Shown here: in pieces, positions 8,182-12,459 of the stretch | Layout: each line of letters begins with the position of its first letter | Position numbering within the stretch: the stretch's first letter is position 1 | Assembly (NCBI GenBank): GCA_011523485.1 | Contig: WTGR01000246.1 | Location: 1-12,459 of the forward strand | Length of the DNA stretch: 12,459 nt | Source of the DNA: Acidobacteriota bacterium | GTDB lineage: Bacteria > Acidobacteriota > Vicinamibacteria > Vicinamibacterales > UBA8438 | Direction: 5' to 3' | The notes under the pieces: generated by a model | What the model saw: the letters and a program-made list of their open reading frames with translations, nothing else | Database searches by the model: none | Told to the model about the DNA's origin: nothing | Translations under genes and position numbers: made by a program

Positions 8182-8550
8182 GTGACCGATGGGGAAGCGA
8201 CGAGGGTGGACAAGCCGTGGGGCTACGAGCTGATCTGGGCGAAGACCGGACGCTACGTCGGGAAAGTGATCCACGTGCGCGCCGGCCACGCGCTCAGCCT
8301 GCAGTACCACAACCGCAAGGAAGAGACCCTGCTGCTCTGGAGCGGGCGGCTGCTCTTCGAGCTCCGCTCGGCGGGTCGGACCCGCAGTTGGGAGATGCAG
8401 CCGGGAGACCGGGTACACATAGCCCCCGGAACCGTGCATCGGATGACTGCAATCGACGACAGCGACGTGTTCGAGGTGTCGACTCCGGAACTCGAGGACG
8501 TCGTGCGGCTCGATGACCGGTACGGCCGCGAGGGCACGACCGACGCCTAG
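8182..8550 (+). CDS. Small cupin protein, resembling the cupin of type II mannose-6-phosphate isomerase
   Basis: A 122-residue single-domain cupin, probably cytoplasmic (no signal or membrane segment). Cupin motif 1 is G35-HALSLQYHNRKEE-T with Gln41, His43 and Glu47/48 as likely metal ligands. The SLQYHNRKEE form resembles the SLQxHxxRxEHW stretch of type II phosphomannose isomerases. Motif 2 is PGDRVHIAPGTVH with His86. The opening KPWGYELIW is also typical of that group. Known relatives isomerise mannose-6-phosphate or are stand-alone cupins linked to sugar-nucleotide metabolism. The substrate here cannot be told from sequence, and the nucleotidyltransferase half of bifunctional enzymes is absent. 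Being last in the lpt-rpoN block it may share that transcript; a link to LPS sugars is a guess. Confidence 0.85.
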   Translation: MTDGEATRVDKPWGYELIWAKTGRYVGKVIHVRAGHALSLQYHNRKEETLLLWSGRLLFELRSAGRTRSWEMQPGDRVHIAPGTVHRMTAIDDSDVFEVSTPELEDVVRLDDRYGREGTTDA

Positions 8551-8559
8551 CGCCGCCAA

Positions 8560-8638
8560 ACCTTCTGCGGCGCAAGCTCCTGGCCCGACAAGTCGCCTTC
8601 GGCTCCGCTTGCCGCCCAATCGAGCCTGACCAGAAGGT
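8560..8638. repeat. Long-range inverted repeat in the convergent junction
   Basis: ACCTTCTG (8560-8567) is the exact reverse complement of CAGAAGGT (8631-8638), with 63 nt between. Smaller complementary pieces lie inside (GCAAG at 8572-8576 with CTTGC further on, and GCC-TTC-GGC). Together with the adjoining hairpin at 8637-8662 this looks like a folded intergenic element between two converging transcripts. No open frame with gene-like content is seen here. Confidence 0.45.
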
Positions 8639-8662
8639 CTGCGCCGTTTCCGCGGCGCAGAC
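8637..8662. terminator. Perfect 10-bp hairpin between cupin and ssb; candidate bidirectional terminator and repeat copy B
   Basis: GTCTGCGCCG (8637-8646) and CGGCGCAGAC (8653-8662) form a perfect 10-bp GC-rich stem with a 6-nt loop TTTCCG. It lies between the convergent cupin and ssb genes, 87 nt and 27 nt from their respective stops. There is no T-run on either side, so classic intrinsic termination is uncertain; in high-GC genomes such stems often serve as U-less terminators or RNA end protectors. Its minus-strand sequence starts with the same GGAGTCTGCGCCGC that follows dnaE, marking it as a second copy of that repeat. Confidence 0.5.
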
Positions 8663-8688
8663 TCCCAACCGCCTGGCCCTGGCTGATC

Positions 8689-9141
8689 TCAGAAAGGAAT
8701 GTCGTCTTCGGTCAGATCGGGACCGCCGCCCGGCGCCCCCTGCTCGGATGGGGCCGGCGCCTGACTCCGGCCGTCACCGCCGCCCTCCGCGCGCCGGCCG
8801 CTGCCGTCGCCCCTGCCGAGCAACACCACGCGATTGGCCCGGATATCGGTCGAGTAACGCTTGTTGCCGTCGCGATCATCCCACTGCCGTGTCCGGAGGC
8901 TCCCTTCGACGTAGATCTGTCTCCCCTTCAGCAGGTATTCCTGCAGGGTTTCCGCCTGCTTGCCCCAGACGTCCACCCGGTGCCACTCGGTGTGCTCCTG
9001 GCGTTGCCCGCTGTTCTTGTCCGTCCAGGTCTCGGTCGTGGCGAGACTGAAGTTCGCCACCGCCGCGCCGCCGGGGGTGTAGCGCAATTCCGCATCCCGG
9101 CCGAGATTGCCAACGAGAATGACCTTGTTCACGCTGCCCAT
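8689..9141 (-). CDS. ssb: Single-stranded DNA-binding protein
   Basis: Tetrameric protein that coats single-stranded DNA during replication, recombination and repair. It has 150 residues. The N-terminal OB fold (1 to about 108) shows [20 protein letters not shown], the [16 protein letters not shown] strand and [21 protein letters not shown] Gly/Pro/Ala-rich linker follows, and then the acidic tip EDDIPF (last six residues), the docking site through which SSB recruits repair and replication partners. The start MGSVNKV matches the family's N-terminus. The ribosome site is weak (GGTGA region). The gene lies 34 nt downstream of cpoB on the same strand, so it may be transcribed from Tol-Pal promoters; a promoter inside cpoB cannot be excluded. 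Confidence 0.97.
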   Translation of the reverse strand: MGSVNKVILVGNLGRDAELRYTPGGAAVANFSLATTETWTDKNSGQRQEHTEWHRVDVWGKQAETLQEYLLKGRQIYVEGSLRTRQWDDRDGNKRYSTDIRANRVVLLGRGDGSGRRAEGGGDGRSQAPAPSEQGAPGGGPDLTEDDIPF

Positions 9142-9175
9142 GGTGCCGTCACCCGTGTCCTTCCGAAAAGTTGGT

Positions 9176-10009
9176 TCACTGGCTCAATCTGTCAAGCAAT
9201 TGCTGTGCCAGAGCGGCCATCCGACTGTCCGGATAGTTCGTTACGACCAGGTCGAACGACTCCCTGGCGCGGTCCGGTTCGCCGAGGCGATCGAACGCCA
9301 GCCCCCGCTTGTACGCGGCCTCGGGAACCTTGTCCCCGTTCGGATAGTTCATCACGACCTGTTCGTAGGCCTCGACCGCGCCCTGGAAATCGCCCTGCAG
9401 GAAATAGGTCTCACCGATGTAGAACGCGGCGTCATCGGTCATCTCCGAGCGTGGATACGTCGAGACGTACGCCTCGAAACCGCTCACCGCCAGGGCCCAT
9501 TGACCGGAGGCGTAGTCGGCCCAGGCCGTGTTGTACAGCCGCTGCGGCGAGCCGCCGGCGACCACGGGAGCGGCCGGCGCGGGAGCGGCCGGCGCGGACG
9601 CCGCCGCGTCGGGTTGCGCCGTCTCCGCATCTTCCGGCAACCCGGTCGTCTGAACCGGCATCGGTGGAATCGAGACACGCAGCGCTTCGACTTCCTGCGA
9701 GAGCGAAGAGATTCGCACGTTGGTCTCGTCGAGCTTCTCTCGCAGCACCCGGGTGTTGGAACCCACGTTGTCGATCACCAGCCGCTGGTCGGCGAACGCT
9801 CGTCGCATCGCCGCTTCGAGCTCCTGCTGATTCGCCGCGAGTGTCTCGATGGCCTCCACGATGCCGTTGAACGCCAGATGCAGGCGCATCGACTGCTCGT
9901 GCAGCATGCGAATGTCCGCCATGAGTTGCTCGTGCTCGCGGTCCGCGGCCACGGCGGCGGTCGTCGTGAACGCGAGCACGAGCAGAAATCCAGCCGCGAT
10001 GCGTGTCAT
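9176..10009 (-). CDS. cpoB: Cell division coordinator CpoB / Tol-Pal system protein YbgF
   Basis: Periplasmic protein that links Tol-Pal-driven outer-membrane constriction to peptidoglycan synthesis at the septum. From ATG 10009 it has 277 residues: a signal peptide ([22 protein letters not shown], cleavage near residue 22), a long coiled-coil region (about 25-112) as in the YbgF trimerisation domain, an Ala/Pro linker with a short tandem repeat (about 113-155), and a tetratricopeptide region from about 158 ([20 protein letters not shown], then [19 protein letters not shown] and [19 protein letters not shown]). ATG 10009 has GGGAG 8 nt upstream. An ATG five codons earlier (10024) lacks a good site. 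It is the fourth gene of the tolA-tolB-pal-cpoB series, 136 nt after pal. All domains look intact. Confidence 0.93.
   Translation of the reverse strand: MTRIAAGFLLVLAFTTTAAVAADREHEQLMADIRMLHEQSMRLHLAFNGIVEAIETLAANQQELEAAMRRAFADQRLVIDNVGSNTRVLREKLDETNVRISSLSQEVEALRVSIPPMPVQTTGLPEDAETAQPDAAASAPAAPAPAAPVVAGGSPQRLYNTAWADYASGQWALAVSGFEAYVSTYPRSEMTDDAAFYIGETYFLQGDFQGAVEAYEQVVMNYPNGDKVPEAAYKRGLAFDRLGEPDRARESFDLVVTNYPDSRMAALAQQLLDRLSQ
9566..9595 (-). repeat. Two perfect copies of a 15-bp unit in the cpoB linker
   Basis: GGGAGCGGCCGGCGC on the plus strand occurs at 9566-9580 and again at 9581-9595 with no mismatch. On the coding strand each unit encodes APAAP. The copies lie in the flexible linker between coiled coil and TPR region and preserve the frame. 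Confidence 0.8.
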
Positions 10010-10101
10010 GAGAGCATCTCCCATCGGGCCGCAGCCTCACCAGGCGCGTTCTTCGCCAAGGTCTCAGGCGCCGCCCGAACTTTCGTCGAGGTGTGTTCGA
10101 T

Positions 10102-10131
10102 ACTGTACCCTGCGGGTGAGCCGGGCGTCAT
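10102..10131 (-). promoter_or_regulatory. Weak candidate promoter for cpoB-ssb
   Basis: Read on the minus strand, ATGACG (10131-10126) and TACAGT (10107-10102) are 18 nt apart, each matching 4 of 6 bases of the sigma-70 -35 and -10 consensus. They lie in the 136-nt pal-cpoB gap, about 90 nt before the cpoB start. Such matches arise by chance; only the unusually long gap in an otherwise tight cluster makes this worth noting. Confidence 0.2.
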
Positions 10132-10145
10132 GCGACTTCGGGTTC

Positions 10146-10742
10146 TCATTGGCCGGTGACGACGAAGTGGGCGCGCCGATTGGCGGCCCAGGCCTCCTCC
10201 GTCTCGCCCGGCACGAAAGGGAACTCCTCGCCGTAGCTGATGGTCTGCACCCGACCGGGCGAGATCCCCAGGTTGACGAGATGATCCCGGACGGCGTACG
10301 CCCGCCGCTCTCCGAGCGCGAGGTTGTACTCGGGCGTCCCCCGCGAGTCGCAGTGTCCCTCTATCGCGATCACCCACAGCGGATTCTGCGCCAGGATGGC
10401 GGCATTGGCCTCGACGACCGCTCTTCCGGCCGCATCGAGCTCGCTGCTGTCGTACCCGAAGAACACCGCCTGCAGTGGAGCTTCCCGATTGATCTCCTCG
10501 AGCGGCCGGGAGGCGATGTCCTCTTCCGGCAGCGGAGGCGGCAGCGGCAGCGCGGGCGGCGCAGCATCCCGCACCGCCGGCGGCTGCGGCCTGACCGGCG
10601 CCACCTGGCGCGCTCCCGGCGGCGGGTCCGGACGCTCGGGTTCGACGGGCGCCGGGTTGCGCACGCAAGATGCACCGAGCAGGCCCACGAGAGCCACGCC
10701 GACCAGAGTGCGGCGCGGCAACGATGACTGGTATGCGTTCAT
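10146..10742 (-). CDS. pal: Peptidoglycan-associated lipoprotein Pal
   Basis: Outer-membrane lipoprotein that binds peptidoglycan through an OmpA-like domain and partners TolB and TolA. It has 198 residues. The N-terminus is a lipoprotein signal, with Arg10-Arg11, a hydrophobic core and LLGASC, so Cys26 would be the lipidated residue; Gly at -3 is not the most common lipobox choice. A Pro-rich tether (about 29-75) precedes the OmpA-like domain (about 90-198). That domain carries FFGYDSSELD, the peptidoglycan-binding IEGHCDSRGTPEYNLALGERRA and RVQTISYGEEFPF. GAGGGA lies 5 nt before ATG 10742. tolB is 67 nt upstream and cpoB follows, the standard Tol-Pal order. Confidence 0.96.
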   Translation of the reverse strand: MNAYQSSLPRRTLVGVALVGLLGASCVRNPAPVEPERPDPPPGARQVAPVRPQPPAVRDAAPPALPLPPPLPEEDIASRPLEEINREAPLQAVFFGYDSSELDAAGRAVVEANAAILAQNPLWVIAIEGHCDSRGTPEYNLALGERRAYAVRDHLVNLGISPGRVQTISYGEEFPFVPGETEEAWAANRRAHFVVTGQ

Positions 10743-10809
10743 CTCTGTCCCTCATCCGGCGTCGCCCCCCGTAGCGGAGGCTCCGTCGCGTCGACCATGC
10801 CGGCGGCGG

Positions 10810-12189
10810 TCACCGTGACCAGCTCGGCATCTCGTTGTTGCCCATGTAGGTGATCTGGCGCAGCCCTCGTCCGTCCCGGCCGATGACGAAGATCTGCTTG
10901 CTGCCGCTCCCGCGCGTCGACGAGAACACCAGGTGCCGGCCGTTGGCCGAGTAGCTCGGACTCTCGTTCGTGCCCTGTCCGAAGGTGAGCTGCCGCACCT
11001 CGTTCGTCGCGAGGTCGACGACCTTGATGTCGTGACCGGGCCCGGTGCGCGACGAATAGGCGATCTCGTTGTACGGGCTCGGCGACCACGTGGGGCGATC
11101 GCAATAGGACTCGAACGTGATGCGGCGGAGACCGGCGCCGTCGACGCCGACGACGTAGATCTGCGGCGATCCGGTGCGGTCCGACGTGAACGCGATCTGG
11201 TGTCCGAGCGGCGACCACGTGGGGCTGGTATCGATCGCCGGGTGATTGGTCAGACGCCGGAGGTTCGTGCCGTCGACGTTCATGACGTACAGCTCCGGAT
11301 TCCCGTCCCGATTGGAATTGAAGGCGATCTGCCTGCCGTCCGGCGAGAAGGCGGGCAGCCAGTTGTGCTCGCGTTCGTTGCCGGCGGCCGGCGTCTCCAG
11401 CCGCCCCTCGTAGATGTGGGAGACGACGATGTCCTGCTGCCCGGAGCGGTACGACGTGTACGCGACCGCGCGGGCATCGGGCGTCCAGGTCGGCGTGACG
11501 TTGAGGGACCGGGTGACGGTCACGCGCCGGACGTTGGCGCCGTCGTAGTCGGATACGTAGATCTCCTTCGTCTGCCGATTGGGCACCAGCCCGAGCACCG
11601 ACTCGCTGTCGCGATCGGAAACGAAGGCCAGATGACTGCGCGCGATGCCCTCGAGGCCGCGTTGCTGGCGGTGGATCTCGTCGGACAGCTCGTGCGCGTA
11701 GCGCCGAACGTCGCGGTACGAGCCCGTGTACTCGACGCCGAGGGTCGAGTCGAGCGACCGCACGTTGAACAGCCTCGCCCGGACCAGCAGTTGCCCGTCC
11801 GGCTGCCGCTGCACCGAGCAGCTCACGACCCCGTCCGCGCCCAACTCCTGCCAGGCATCCAGCGGCAGGTCCGTCAGGCTGCGAGCGCGCCGAATGGTGC
11901 GATAGGTGTCGCGGGCCACCATCCGGAATTCACGCTCGAAATCGAGGTCGTCGAAGAGCACCTGGGCAATCGTCGATGCCGCGTCCAGGGTCTCCGGGTC
12001 GCTCGTCAGCGCCAGGCAGTCGGGGACGGCGAGGCGCGGCTGCGCGCCGATGCGATCGCCGATGATGAGATCGACGCCGGACCGTGTGTCCGATGGCTGA
12101 TCCGGGGACTGCTGGGCGAAGAGCAGGGCCCCGGCGGCGGGCAGGGCCAGGACGAGCGACGCGACGCGAAGAGCTGATCTGGTGGTCAT
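10810..12189 (-). CDS. tolB: Tol-Pal system beta-propeller protein TolB
   Basis: Periplasmic protein that cycles between Pal and TolA to regulate outer-membrane attachment to the cell wall. It has 459 residues. A signal peptide (about 1-25, ending LLFA) precedes an N-terminal alpha/beta domain (about 40-165, including GADGVVSCSVQRQPDGQLLV). A beta-propeller from about residue 180 follows, with repeats built on the TolB/WD40-like TPxWSPDG pattern: TPTWTPDARAVAYTS, PAFSPDGRQIAFNSNRDGNP, SPTWSPLGHQIAFTSDRTGS and SPSYSANGRHLVFSSTRGS. Its ATG overlaps the stop of the upstream tolA-like gene (ATGA), and no clear Shine-Dalgarno is present, so translational coupling is likely. Family length and domain order are normal. 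Confidence 0.97.
   Translation of the reverse strand: MTTRSALRVASLVLALPAAGALLFAQQSPDQPSDTRSGVDLIIGDRIGAQPRLAVPDCLALTSDPETLDAASTIAQVLFDDLDFEREFRMVARDTYRTIRRARSLTDLPLDAWQELGADGVVSCSVQRQPDGQLLVRARLFNVRSLDSTLGVEYTGSYRDVRRYAHELSDEIHRQQRGLEGIARSHLAFVSDRDSESVLGLVPNRQTKEIYVSDYDGANVRRVTVTRSLNVTPTWTPDARAVAYTSYRSGQQDIVVSHIYEGRLETPAAGNEREHNWLPAFSPDGRQIAFNSNRDGNPELYVMNVDGTNLRRLTNHPAIDTSPTWSPLGHQIAFTSDRTGSPQIYVVGVDGAGLRRITFESYCDRPTWSPSPYNEIAYSSRTGPGHDIKVVDLATNEVRQLTFGQGTNESPSYSANGRHLVFSSTRGSGSKQIFVIGRDGRGLRQITYMGNNEMPSWSR
12186..12189 (-). other. ATGA stop/start overlap of tolA-like gene and tolB
   Basis: On the minus strand the tolB ATG (12189-12187) shares bases with the TGA (12188-12186) of the gene before it. 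This arrangement usually reflects translational coupling and holds the two products in a linked ratio. Confidence 0.85.
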
Positions 12190-12459
12190 GGCTGATACTC
12201 GAAGGTGAGGCGAACGGGCAGGTCATCGTCCGGATAGTCCCGGGGCAGCGGCGGCAGAGCGCGCGTCAGCAGTACGGCGCGTTGCGCGCTCGTGTCGAGA
12301 GCGAAGTAGCCGCTGGAGCGGTCCACGCCCACGTCGTCGATCGCGCCGTCGCGCCCGATGGTGAAGCGAACGACGACCGATCCGGTGACGTGCTGATTGT
12401 TGTCCCACCGCCTGCGGATCAACTCGATCATCGTCGACAGGTATCGAGGACAGCAAAAG
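12186..12459 (-). CDS. TolA/TonB-type C-terminal domain protein, 3' end only
   Basis: C-terminal periplasmic domain of an energy transducer, most likely the TolA of this Tol-Pal cluster given its position directly before tolB. The frame remains open to the window edge (RYLSTMIELIRRRW precedes recognisable domain), so the Met at 12431 is internal and the membrane anchor and long periplasmic spacer lie outside. About 90 residues are visible. The TonB_C-like pattern is clear: a tryptophan-ended helix (YLSTMIELIRRRW), GSVVVRFTIGRDGAIDDVGVDRSSG, then ALDTSAQRAVLLTRALPPLP and a closing strand LTFEYQP. TolA and TonB tails share this fold, so the name rests on context; it stops within the ATG of tolB. 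Confidence 0.85.
   Translation of the reverse strand, partial: FCCPRYLSTMIELIRRRWDNNQHVTGSVVVRFTIGRDGAIDDVGVDRSSGYFALDTSAQRAVLLTRALPPLPRDYPDDDLPVRLTFEYQP

Noticed and set aside
9107..10159. A 350-codon plus-strand frame opposite cpoB
   Set aside because: It runs antisense through a well-recognised CpoB with signal peptide and TPR region, and its own product has no recognisable features.
10808..10820. Small palindrome GGTCAC-C-GTGACC at the tolB stop
   Set aside because: The 6-bp arms with a 1-nt centre overlap the last tolB codons and can arise by chance in GC-rich sequence; the loop is too short for a hairpin, and no second copy supports an operator.
10933..12177. A 414-codon plus-strand frame opposite tolB
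   Set aside because: It mirrors the TolB propeller repeats, giving apparent internal repetition; the TolB reading has the correct signal peptide and family motifs.

Overview
The window is high-GC chromosomal DNA from a Gram-negative (LPS-containing, double-membraned) bacterium. It encodes an LPS-transport ATPase and periplasmic bridge, the Tol-Pal system and a Pal lipoprotein. The composition, the dnaE-recJ-lpt-lptB-rpoN order and the intergenic palindromic repeats would fit an acidobacterial (Vicinamibacteria-like) genome. That lineage is an inference from gene order and style and needs a tree.

Layout. Plus strand, 1-8550: the 3' part of dnaE (cut by the window start), recJ, a 786-residue LptC/LptA-like protein, lptB, rpoN and a small cupin. 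Gaps are short (7-118 nt), so much of this may be one transcript. Minus strand, 12459-8689: the 3' end of a tolA/tonB-like gene (cut by the window end), tolB, pal, cpoB and ssb. The two blocks converge on a 138-nt junction (8551-8688) rich in inverted repeats. A related repeat sits between dnaE and recJ.

How the genes work together. DnaE, RecJ and SSB serve replication and single-strand DNA processing. The LptC/A-like protein and LptB belong to the machine that extracts LPS from the inner membrane and carries it across the periplasm. RpoN is sigma-54, commonly encoded next to lptB. TolA, TolB, Pal and CpoB form the trans-envelope system for outer-membrane constriction and coordination of wall synthesis at division.

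Nearly everything is recognisable housekeeping content. I saw no mobile element, CRISPR array, toxin-antitoxin pair, defence system or RNA gene. The least ordinary items are the very long single LptC/LptA-like protein, the palindromic intergenic repeats, the cupin in the position where hpf often follows rpoN, and ssb placed behind the Tol-Pal genes. There is no gene-free stretch longer than about 140 nt.
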